A stretch of 7,483 bases of DNA from an uncultured Ellagibacter sp. (GCA_934613165.1 CAKTSW010000062.1:1-7483); one strand, 5' to 3'; shown: positions 1-5,952, counted from the stretch's first letter. Made by a program: numbers and translations. Notes: generated by a model from the letters alone, not told the origin.

Positions 1-280
1 GTACTGGGGCCGCGTGTCGAAGGCTGCGGTATGGGCGAGCTTCATCGTCGGCGTGGGCCTGACGACGGGCAACATGATCATGGGATTCGTGGGAACTCCG
101 CTTATCGCGAGCCCCATCAACTGCGGCGCGCTCGCGATGGTGCTTTCCCTTGTCATCGTGCCGCTGGTGAGCCTTGTCACCAAGCCGGTTGAGTTCAACG
201 TGAACCCGCCGAGCGTCCAAGGCGCCATCGACCGCGAGTACGTTCGCGAACTCGAAGAGGAAAAAGCCGCTGCGGAATAA
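1..280 (+). CDS. Sodium:solute symporter family protein, C-terminal part (5' truncated by window)
   Basis: The reading frame is open from base 2 to a TAA at 278-280, giving about 92 residues of a protein whose start lies left of the window. It begins YWGRVSKAAVWASFIVGVG, which resembles the junction before a late transmembrane helix in the SSS (SLC5-like) Na+/solute symporters, where a Tyr-Trp-x-Arg stretch precedes a hydrophobic helix. Two membrane helices are visible: one within the first 30 or so residues and one around the LAMVLSLVIVPLVSLVTKP stretch. A short cytosolic tail rich in Glu, Lys and Ala follows (ending EEEKAAAE). By family it would couple inward Na+ flux to uptake of an organic solute at the cytoplasmic membrane; the substrate cannot be read from this fragment. 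A strong terminator follows 36 nt later, so this is the last gene of its transcript. The family call rests on the C-terminal end only. Confidence 0.72.
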   Translation, partial: YWGRVSKAAVWASFIVGVGLTTGNMIMGFVGTPLIASPINCGALAMVLSLVIVPLVSLVTKPVEFNVNPPSVQGAIDREYVRELEEEKAAAE

Positions 281-316
281 CTCGGCCGCAACCGCTTTCC
301 TTTCAGGAAGCCAAGG

Positions 317-357
317 AACAGGGGTCGTCTTGCGTTATGCGAGGCGGCCCCTGTTTT
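317..357 (+). terminator. Rho-independent terminator of the symporter gene
   Basis: A 17-bp stem (317-333 with 339-355) with a 5-nt loop (gttat) ends in a run of T (354-357). Three of the pairs are G·U in the plus-strand RNA; in a minus-strand RNA the same positions would be A·C mismatches, and no T-run follows on that side. The element therefore works in the plus direction and ends the symporter transcript. It lies between that gene and the convergent cyclo-ligase gene. Confidence 0.85.
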
Positions 358-430
358 GCGTCTGCGGCGGTTGACGTGGGGAGTGCGTGGAAAAGTGCGT
401 GGGAAGGAGCAGCGGCCCATGCTGCCGGGT

Positions 431-1018
431 TTACGCCACGACGATGTGCGGAAGGGGAAGGTCGTGCGGTTCCAACGGAACGTGCTCGATCTGCTGTTCT
501 TTGAAGGCGACCCCGCACACGACGGTATCGCTTCGAAGCTCGGGGAGGAAGCGGTCGTAGTTGCCGCCGCCGTAGCCGAGCCGGTGGTTTCCCGCATCGA
601 ACGCGACCAAAGGAACGACGACGGCGCCCATTTCCCGCGCTGTAGCGGGCATGCAGTCTTCGAGGGATGGGTCGTCCGGCTCGATCGCCTTTGCCGGGTG
701 CTCGAAGAAGGCGCGCGGTCTTCCGTCGTTGGGAACGTCCCAGAACGTCATCAGCGCGTCGCTATCGGGCGCTGCCTTCACCATCACGGGAAACGCGCAT
801 CTCCATCCCCGTTGCCGTGCCTGGGCTACGAAAGCGGAAAGGTCGACTTCGCTTCCCAAAGCGTGGTACACGGCGATCCGAGCGCCGGTACGTAGGCGGG
901 GCTCGAAATAACGAACGAGCTCGTCGCATGCGTGTTTGCTGCGGCGGGACCGGTCGACCTCGTCGATTGTGTTGCGCTTTGCGATGACTTCTTTTCGTGT
1001 GGATGCTTTCTCGTTCAT
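431..1018 (-). CDS. 5-formyltetrahydrofolate cyclo-ligase (MTHFS / YgfA family)
   Basis: Cytosolic enzyme that converts 5-formyl-THF to 5,10-methenyl-THF using ATP, returning stored folate to the one-carbon pool. The 195-residue product has the usual family length (about 180-200). The signature is clear: an N-terminal Lys/Arg-rich helix (K4, R8, K9, K14, R15), VPLVAFD at 135-141, then the glycine-rich nucleotide/phosphate loop RLGYGGGNYDRF at about 146-157, and a C-terminal PHDLPLPHIVVA. The stop TAA is at 431-433. A TTG at 1027 would add three residues. I chose ATG at 1018 because a good -10 box overlaps the TTG, so the transcript would begin too far downstream to include it, and neither start has a clear Shine-Dalgarno. 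The gene is monocistronic in view, convergent with the symporter and divergent from the NhaC-type antiporter. No plain terminator is seen downstream. Confidence 0.93.
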   Translation of the reverse strand: MNEKASTRKEVIAKRNTIDEVDRSRRSKHACDELVRYFEPRLRTGARIAVYHALGSEVDLSAFVAQARQRGWRCAFPVMVKAAPDSDALMTFWDVPNDGRPRAFFEHPAKAIEPDDPSLEDCMPATAREMGAVVVPLVAFDAGNHRLGYGGGNYDRFLPELRSDTVVCGVAFKEQQIEHVPLEPHDLPLPHIVVA

Positions 1019-1026
1019 GCTCAGCA

Positions 1027-1032
1027 AGTATA
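1027..1032 (-). promoter_or_regulatory. Probable -10 box for the cyclo-ligase gene, giving a leaderless mRNA
   Basis: On the minus strand TATACT (5 of 6 matches to TATAAT) lies 8 nt before the ATG at 1018. A transcript starting 6-8 nt after the box would begin at or within 2 nt of the ATG, leaving no room for a ribosome binding site. No convincing -35 hexamer is visible 16-18 nt upstream. Leaderless transcripts are common in actinobacteria, which makes this plausible, but it is inferred from position and motif only. Confidence 0.5.
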
Positions 1033-1148
1033 AGAAGATACGCCGCCGCGGAGCGCTCTCCGAAAAAAGCGCATATTTCCGTGCCGCGAAGGCTGAAAAG
1101 CCGCATACTAAACGCGTTCATAGTTTGGACACATTATCGGCTTTAACG

Positions 1149-1154
1149 AAGGGA
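1149..1154 (+). promoter_or_regulatory. Ribosome binding site that fixes the GTG start of the NhaC-type antiporter
   Basis: AAGGGA sits 6 nt before the GTG at 1161. The open frame extends further upstream, but that part would read through the promoter and into the antisense of the divergent cyclo-ligase gene. The GTG start also puts the first membrane helix about ten residues from the N-terminus, as expected for the family. Confidence 0.6.
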
Positions 1155-1160
1155 TTACAG

Positions 1161-2828
1161 GTGGAAGGTTTCGACCTTATCAGCACGGGCGTCTGGTCCA
1201 TCGTACCGCCGCTTTTAGCGCTGGGCCTCGCGCTCGTCACGAAAGAGGTGTACTCGTCGCTTACGATCGGCGTGCTCATGGGCATGGTCATTTATCAGTT
1301 CACGCTGAACGGCGCGGGCGTCGAGCAAATCATCGACGCGTTCGCGATGCTTCCGCAGATGATGGCGGAGCAGATATCATCGAACGGCGCGCTGCTTCTG
1401 TTCCTTGCGCTGCTCGGCGCGCTGACCGTGGTGATAGCCATCGCGGGCGGTTCTCGCGCGTATGCGGAGTGGGTGTCGAAGCACGTGAAGAACGCGCGCT
1501 TGGCCTCGATCCTTACGGCGATCCTCGGCATCCTCATCTTCGTCGACGACTATTTCAACTGCCTGACGGTCGGCGCGGTCATGCGCCCCATCACCGACAA
1601 GTTCCATATCAGCCGCGAGAAGCTGGCGTGGATCATCGATTCGACCGCGGCCCCTATCTGCATCATCGCGCCGGTGTCGTCGTGGGCCGTTGCCGTCGGC
1701 GGATATTTGGGCGACGACGGCTTCTCGACGTTCGTGCAGTCCATCCCGTACAACTTCTACGCGCTGCTCACCATCTTCTTCGTGTTCTTCATGCTGATCA
1801 GCAAGTGGGACTTCGGGTCAATGCGTGCTGCCGAGGACGCCGCCGCGGCCGACCGCGAAGCGCGCGACATCCCGCGTGAGGGAAGCGCCCTGGCCGCGGT
1901 GTCGGCAACGGGCCTTCCCGACAAGCGCGTCGAATCCTATGACGCGGATCATCCTGGCGTCCCGTCCGTCGTCACTGAGGAGGCCGACATCGACGATGCG
2001 GCTTCGGGCGCGATCGACGAGTACAAGGGGCTGGAAATCTCCGAAAAAGGCCGCGTGTTCGACCTGGTCGTTCCCATCGTGGTTCTGATCGTGTTCTCGA
2101 TCCTGGGCATGCTGTACACGGGCGGGTTCTTCGAAGGCGTCGACTTCGCGACGGCTGTCGGCGAGAACCCGGTTGGCGGCTTGTGCATCGGCGCGTGCGT
2201 GGCGCTCGTGGTTGCCGCGGCGATGTTCCTTCCGCGCAAGCTCACGACGCTTCAGGGTTTCATCGAAGGCATTTCCGAAGGCGTGCGCTCCATGGTCGGC
2301 GCCATCATGATCCTCGTGCTGGCGTGGAGCCTCGGCGGTTTGTGCCGCCACCTGCTCGGCACGGGCGAGTTCGTAAGCTCGGCGCTTACCGGCCTTGGGG
2401 TGGGATTGGCGCTGTTGCCTGCGATCTTCTTCCTGGTGGCGGCGTTTATCGGCTTCGCGATGGGCACGTCGTGGGGCACGATCGCGCTCATGCTTCCCAT
2501 CGTGCTCGGCGTGTTCCCGGCGGACGACCCGCTGTACCTCGTGGCCATCGGCTCGACGCTTGCGGGCGCTGTGTACGGCGACCATATCTCGCCGATTTCG
2601 GATACGACGATCCTCTCGTCCGCGGGCGCAAAGTGCAACCATCTGCGCCACGTGGCGACGCAGATTCCCTACGCGACCGTCGTCATGGTGTCGTGCTTCA
2701 TCGGCTACGTGATCGCCGGCTTCACCGCGAACCCGTGGGTGTCCCTCGTTCTCGGTGCGGTGATCATCGTCGCCGCGGTGTTCACTTTGCATAAGCTTCG
2801 CTTCGGCGTGAAGGCGGAAGCGAAGTAA
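1161..2828 (+). CDS. NhaC-family Na+/H+ antiporter
   Basis: Polytopic cytoplasmic-membrane protein of 555 residues, likely exchanging Na+ (or an organic acid pair, as in related antiporters) for H+ in pH and sodium balance. The first helix starts at about residue 10 (GVWSIVPPLLALGLALVTKE). Two family motifs occur in the two halves: FVDDYFNCLTVG with adjacent acidic residues D129-D130, then a serine/threonine-rich IIDSTAAPICIIAPVSSW; and in the second half MGTSWGTIALMLP (from M434) followed by HISPISDTTILSSAG with D474, H475 and D481. These are the probable ion-site segments. A hydrophilic, acidic and Ala-rich loop spans about 216-300 between the halves. GTG at 1161 is the start (see its RBS); TTG at 1125 is an in-frame alternative without a good RBS. 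The gene stands alone, ending 57 nt before a strong hairpin terminator. The substrate is not certain from sequence, since the family includes malate/lactate and amino-acid/amine antiporters. Confidence 0.85.
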   Translation: MEGFDLISTGVWSIVPPLLALGLALVTKEVYSSLTIGVLMGMVIYQFTLNGAGVEQIIDAFAMLPQMMAEQISSNGALLLFLALLGALTVVIAIAGGSRAYAEWVSKHVKNARLASILTAILGILIFVDDYFNCLTVGAVMRPITDKFHISREKLAWIIDSTAAPICIIAPVSSWAVAVGGYLGDDGFSTFVQSIPYNFYALLTIFFVFFMLISKWDFGSMRAAEDAAAADREARDIPREGSALAAVSATGLPDKRVESYDADHPGVPSVVTEEADIDDAASGAIDEYKGLEISEKGRVFDLVVPIVVLIVFSILGMLYTGGFFEGVDFATAVGENPVGGLCIGACVALVVAAAMFLPRKLTTLQGFIEGISEGVRSMVGAIMILVLAWSLGGLCRHLLGTGEFVSSALTGLGVGLALLPAIFFLVAAFIGFAMGTSWGTIALMLPIVLGVFPADDPLYLVAIGSTLAGAVYGDHISPISDTTILSSAGAKCNHLRHVATQIPYATVVMVSCFIGYVIAGFTANPWVSLVLGAVIIVAAVFTLHKLRFGVKAEAK

Positions 2829-2885
2829 CGTCCGCCGCCGCGCCTTCCGAACGCAGGGCGCCTATCGTAAAGATGACGAACGCAA

Positions 2886-2926
2886 GAGGACCTCGCATGG
2901 TCGACCATGCGAGGTCCTCGTTTTTT
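2886..2926 (+). terminator. Terminator built on a 34-nt perfect palindrome
   Basis: Bases 2886-2919 form a perfect inverted repeat centred on GTCGAC, which would fold as a 15-bp stem with a 4-nt loop, followed by G and six T (2921-2926). This ends the NhaC-type gene. The convergent transporter gene stops at 2958, and its transcript would fold the same hairpin but have only TTGCG after it, so any termination in that direction should be weaker. Confidence 0.92.
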
Positions 2927-2957
2927 CTCTCTAAGGGGAAGTGCCCGGCTTCCTTCC

Positions 2958-4346
2958 TTACTCGATTCCCAGTGCCTGCATGATGAGCAAGGCCACGGTG
3001 AGCACCGTCACGATGCCGACGGTCACCCAGATGAGTATGCGCGATAAGGGCTTCGATCGGAACGCGCCCATGATGTGCTTGTCGGATGCGATGATGGCCA
3101 TGAACACGAGCAGCACGGGCAGAATGATGCCGTTCACGAACTGGGCCGTGAGCATGATCCCCATGAGGTTCATGTTGGGAATGAGCACGACCACGGTGCC
3201 GATCACGATGACGAAGGTGAAGATGCTCTTGAACATGGGGGCTTCGCGCCATTTGAACGACACGCCCGCTTCCCAGCCGAACGCCTCGCAGATGACGAAT
3301 GCGGTGGTGAGTGGTAAAACGCATGCTGCAAGGAACGAGGCCGCCACCAGGCCGATCGCGAAGAGGGCCTCGGCGTACTGTCCCGCAAAGGGGGCAAGCG
3401 CGCGTGCGGCCGCCTCTGCGCTGTCGACCTCGATGCCCTGCGGATAGAGCACGGCCCCCGTCGTCACGATGATGAACCATGCCACAAGGCAGGCGGCGAT
3501 GGTTCCCGAAACCGCGTCGACCTTTTGCTCGAACAGCTCGTCGGTTGTGGTGCCCTTCTCCACGACGTTGCTCTGCGTGAAGAACATCATCCACGGCGCG
3601 ATCGTGGTGCCGATCATGGCGATGACGAGCGACACCCAACTCACGCCGCCGGTAATCTGGGGAACCACGGTCGAGGTGAGCGCGTCGTTCCAGTCGGGCT
3701 GGGCGAGCACCGCGGCGATGATGTAGGTGACGAACACGAGCGAAAGGGCCAGAAACACGTTCTGCACGCGCTTGTAGCTTCCGCCCACGATAAGCAGCCA
3801 TACCGCCCCTGCGGCAACGGGAACCGACACGTACTTCGGCACGCCGAACATCTCCATACCCGACGCGATGCCGGCGAACTCGGAGAACGTTGTGGCGACG
3901 TTGCCGATGAGCAGGGCGAACATGGCAAGCGCCGCAAGGCGGATGCCGAAGCGCTCGCGGATAAGGGCCGCGAAGCCCTTGCCGGTGGCGGCGCCCATGC
4001 GCGACGCGGTCGTTTGCACGACGATGAGCAGGATGCACATGATGGGGATGACCCACAGCGTGGTGAATCCGAACTTCGCGCCTGCGGTCGAGTACGTCGA
4101 GATGCCGCCGGCGTCGTTTCCCGCCATCGCGGTGACGATTCCAGGGCCCATCGCGGCGAGGATGAGCAACAGGCGGTTCTTCTTCTTTGGTTCCTGTTCC
4201 GGCGCGGCGGCATCCGCTTCCGCCAGGGCGGGTTTCTTCGAACCGTGCGGCTTCCCGCTTACGCCGAACGCCTTGCCCGATGCGGCGAGCGCCTTTTTGT
4301 TCTCGTCGGCTTCGGGGGCGGTGGGTTTTTTCTTTCCGAACACCAT
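2958..4346 (-). CDS. NRAMP-family divalent metal transporter, NRMT-type (probable Mg2+ transporter)
   Basis: 462-residue membrane protein of the NRAMP/SLC11 fold. A 56-residue polar N-terminal tail (Lys/Ala-rich, ending PKKKNR) precedes helix 1. Helix 1 reads MGPGIVTAMAGNDAGGISTY: the family DPGN motif is replaced by DAGG (D78-G81), keeping the metal-binding Asp but losing the Asn. In helix 6 the canonical Met-Pro-His reads A250-P251-W252, so the soft methionine ligand that selects Mn2+/Fe2+ is absent. Loss of Met and Asn with retention of Asp is what is known for NRAMP-related Mg2+ transporters. A TTLWVIP stretch and QTTASRMGAATGKGF follow helix 1 as in other NRAMPs. ATG at 4346 has GGAG 7 nt upstream, inside the last codons of the preceding gene, and that gene's stop is only 3 nt away, so the two are translationally coupled. 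Fold is certain; Mg2+ specificity is inferred from the site residues and the MgtE-like neighbour. Confidence 0.88.
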   Translation of the reverse strand: MVFGKKKPTAPEADENKKALAASGKAFGVSGKPHGSKKPALAEADAAAPEQEPKKKNRLLLILAAMGPGIVTAMAGNDAGGISTYSTAGAKFGFTTLWVIPIMCILLIVVQTTASRMGAATGKGFAALIRERFGIRLAALAMFALLIGNVATTFSEFAGIASGMEMFGVPKYVSVPVAAGAVWLLIVGGSYKRVQNVFLALSLVFVTYIIAAVLAQPDWNDALTSTVVPQITGGVSWVSLVIAMIGTTIAPWMMFFTQSNVVEKGTTTDELFEQKVDAVSGTIAACLVAWFIIVTTGAVLYPQGIEVDSAEAAARALAPFAGQYAEALFAIGLVAASFLAACVLPLTTAFVICEAFGWEAGVSFKWREAPMFKSIFTFVIVIGTVVVLIPNMNLMGIMLTAQFVNGIILPVLLVFMAIIASDKHIMGAFRSKPLSRILIWVTVGIVTVLTVALLIMQALGIE

Positions 4347-4349
4347 AGC

Positions 4350-5702
4350 CTAGCTCCACGAATAGTCGATGATCTGGAACAGCACGAGGGTGTAAAGCAC
4401 GAGGAACAGAATCGCGGCCACGGCGATTCCCACGCCGAGCAGCACGTTGTTCCTCGTTTTGTCGCCGGCGACGTCGTCTTCGATGGCGTCCCAGGCGTCG
4501 TCGGTGGTGACGATGCCCAAAAGCTTGCCGCGTTCGTCGACGACGGGCATGGCCGGCAGCTCGTACTTGAAGATGTCGGCTGCGATGTCGTCTTCCGTTT
4601 CGTCGGGCGAGGCCGTGATGAGGTCGGTGTACATGATGTCGTGCATGAGCTTGCCGTCGTCGGTGAGCACGAGGGTGCGCAGGGACGACACGCCGACGAG
4701 CTTGCCGTATTCGTCGAGCACGTAGACGTAGTGCACGGTCGGATGCTCTTCGGGCAGTTCGCGCAGAACCTCGATCGTCTGGCGCACGGTGAAGGTGTCC
4801 TGCACGGCGACGAACTGGGTGGTCATCATGCCGCCCGCGGTGCCGTCCTTGTACCCGAGAAGGCGCCGGATTTCGGCCGCGTCTTCGACGCCCATCAGGC
4901 GCAGGAGCGCTTCGGCCTTCTCGTAGGAAAGGTCGCGCACGATGTCGACGGCGTCGTCGGGGTCCATGTTGCCAAGGACGTTCGCTGCTTTGGCATCGTC
5001 GAGGTCTTCGATGAAGTCGGCCTGGTACTCGTCTTCCATCTCCGAGATGGCCTCGGTGGCCTGGTTCTCGTCGAGGTGCTTGAACACGTTGGCGCGCTGC
5101 TGCGGGTCGAGCTGCTCCAAGATGTCGGCGACGTCTGCGGGGTGCAACTCGTCAAGACGCTTGTGCGTGACGGAAAGCTGCACCTCGGAGAGGTCGCGGT
5201 CGAGCAGGTCCATGTAGTTCCATGCGATGATCTTCTCGTCGATCTGCTTGTGGAACGCCTTCGCCACTTTTACGACCGCACGCTCGAGCCAGGGGGCAAG
5301 GCCGCGCAGGATGCCGCGAATGCCGACTTCAGCGCCGAGAAGGCGCAGCTGGTTGCCCGACTGGGAAAGCTTCAGGTCGTTTACGCGCACGACCTTAAGG
5401 CCCTGCGTGTCGACGATCTGCCGGTCCATGAGGTCGCGTGCGAGCAAGACCTCGTCGGGCTGGAGATAGCTGAAGCGGATGTCCTTCGCCTCGACGCAAA
5501 GCTTGATGCCCTCGTCATCGAACTCGTCGACGTATTTGCGCCAGGAAATCATGAAGGGGACTTTGCCCGGGCCCTGAAACGCGAGACTGGTTATGCGGGG
5601 AAATACCTCGCCGGTCGAAATGGCGAGGTCGGAGATGGTGCCGATTTTCTCGCCGGCGAAATCCACAACGGGTTTCCCCAGCATTTGGGATAGATAAAGC
5701 AT
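4350..5702 (-). CDS. PRC-barrel / MgtE_N / CBS-pair protein with one C-terminal membrane helix (probable Mg2+ sensor partner)
   Basis: 450 residues, first gene of a two-gene operon with the NRAMP-type transporter. Domains in order: a PRC-barrel-like region at about 1-80 (LSQMLGKPVVDFAGEKIGT) and a second PRC-like repeat at about 100-145; an acidic helical MgtE_N domain at about 175-285 (LHPADVADILEQLDP with H187, then MDPDDAVDIVRDL); the MgtE-typical YKDGTAGGMMT at about 284-293; two CBS domains at about 292-350 and 352-410; a linker resembling the MgtE plug helix; and one hydrophobic helix at about 421-443. In MgtE the acidic N domain and CBS pair bind Mg2+ and hold the channel shut. Here the five-helix MgtE pore is missing, so this protein cannot itself be an MgtE channel. 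I infer a membrane-tethered cytosolic sensor for the adjacent transporter. ATG at 5702 follows AAGGGAG with a short 4-nt gap; M7 is a possible later start. Confidence 0.85.
   Translation of the reverse strand: MLYLSQMLGKPVVDFAGEKIGTISDLAISTGEVFPRITSLAFQGPGKVPFMISWRKYVDEFDDEGIKLCVEAKDIRFSYLQPDEVLLARDLMDRQIVDTQGLKVVRVNDLKLSQSGNQLRLLGAEVGIRGILRGLAPWLERAVVKVAKAFHKQIDEKIIAWNYMDLLDRDLSEVQLSVTHKRLDELHPADVADILEQLDPQQRANVFKHLDENQATEAISEMEDEYQADFIEDLDDAKAANVLGNMDPDDAVDIVRDLSYEKAEALLRLMGVEDAAEIRRLLGYKDGTAGGMMTTQFVAVQDTFTVRQTIEVLRELPEEHPTVHYVYVLDEYGKLVGVSSLRTLVLTDDGKLMHDIMYTDLITASPDETEDDIAADIFKYELPAMPVVDERGKLLGIVTTDDAWDAIEDDVAGDKTRNNVLLGVGIAVAAILFLVLYTLVLFQIIDYSWS
4354..4357 (-). promoter_or_regulatory. 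Ribosome binding site of the NRAMP-type gene, inside the upstream gene
   Basis: GGAG lies over the last sense codons of the MgtE-like gene, 7 nt before the ATG at 4346. Only three bases (gct) separate the upstream stop TAG from this ATG. The arrangement implies coupled translation and a matched supply of the two proteins. Confidence 0.65.
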
Positions 5703-5899
5703 GGCGCTCCCTTACTTCGTTATGCGCCCCTTGGCTTTGGAATCGTACCATGCCGACAGTTCGGCCTGGGTAAAATCTTCGTCAAGCAGGGATGCATCGC
5801 AGTCGTCACTCCGACTGCCAGAGAAGAAGGAGCCGGAGAACTACATACTGTGAGGCTTGTGTTTTCGAACCTTCAAGTACGTGCCTTTCCTCCAACAAT
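5703..5899 (-). promoter_or_regulatory. Leader/promoter region of the MgtE-like/NRAMP operon
   Basis: Because the tRNA terminator ends at 5900, the operon must have its own promoter in these 197 nt. Two hairpins are visible in the minus-strand RNA: a 7-bp stem with 6-nt loop (5799-5818) and a stem of 3 plus 5 bp around one G·A mismatch with an ACTG loop (5748-5769). A weak promoter candidate is TTCGAA, 16 nt, TATGTA (-10 at about 5842-5847), which would place both hairpins in a ~130-nt leader. I looked for the M-box Mg2+ riboswitch core and did not find it. Neither hairpin is followed by a T-run. Confidence 0.35.
5712..5840 (-). other. 42-codon open stretch without a start codon, 9 nt before the MgtE-like gene
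   Basis: On the minus strand the frame is open from just after a TAG (5841-5843) to a TAA (5712-5714), and encodes a protein-like, amphipathic end: LLDEDFTQAELSAWYDSKAK, then GRITK. There is no ATG, GTG or TTG in the frame. The TAA overlaps the AAGGGAG Shine-Dalgarno of the MgtE-like gene, the spacing expected of a coupled upstream cistron. It could be the tail of a gene whose 5' part has been lost, a gene broken by frameshift, or chance. I do not recognise it and give it no function. Confidence 0.25.
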
Positions 5900-5936
5900 A
5901 AAAAAACCGCACGTGTTGGTTACCCAATCGTTGCGG
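5900..5936 (-). terminator. Terminator of the tRNA-Arg gene
   Basis: On the minus strand CCGCA and TGCGG form the outer 5-bp stem, TTGG/CCAA with a GTAA tetraloop form an inner stem, and seven T follow (5900-5906). It lies 16 nt after the encoded CCA end of the tRNA and separates the tRNA from the MgtE-like operon. Confidence 0.85.
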
Positions 5937-5952
5937 AATAATTCGGCTGAAA

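Noticed and set aside
356..895. 179-codon plus-strand frame opposite the cyclo-ligase gene
   Set aside because: Antisense to a gene with clear family motifs; no RBS and no recognisable protein.
1053..1072. GCGCT...AGCGC inverted repeat in the divergent gap
   Set aside because: Only 5 bp with a 10-nt loop, common by chance in this GC-rich DNA, and no T-run.
936..1160. Upstream 75-codon extension of the NhaC-type frame
   Set aside because: It overlaps the divergent cyclo-ligase gene and its promoter, encodes an Arg/Lys-rich non-membrane stretch unlike the family, and a GTG with a good RBS begins the conserved part.
1818..2792. 324-codon minus-strand frame across the NhaC-type gene
   Set aside because: Arg/His/Asp-rich shadow of a well-supported membrane protein on the other strand; no RBS or family resemblance.
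2782..4359. 525-codon minus-strand frame overlapping the NRAMP-type gene
   Set aside because: Same strand but different frame; the product is an Arg/His-rich string without hydrophobic helices, while the overlapping frame is an unmistakable NRAMP.
3525..5693. 722-codon open frame on the plus strand, antisense to the Mg2+-transport operon
   Set aside because: It spans two clear genes on the other strand, is rich in His, Asp, Val and Arg as expected from reading GC3-biased codons backwards, and resembles no family.
5841..5873. Leader peptide starting at a TTG (LKVRKHKPHSM) upstream of the operon
   Set aside because: The GGAGG is 12 nt from the TTG, too far for efficient initiation, and the frame ends after 11 codons with no feature that suggests a regulatory peptide.
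5703..5899. M-box (ykoK) Mg2+ riboswitch upstream of the Mg2+-transport operon
   Set aside because: The conserved GGTGAGGCTCC-like core and the other M-box joining segments were looked for on the minus strand and not found. An Infernal search would settle it.
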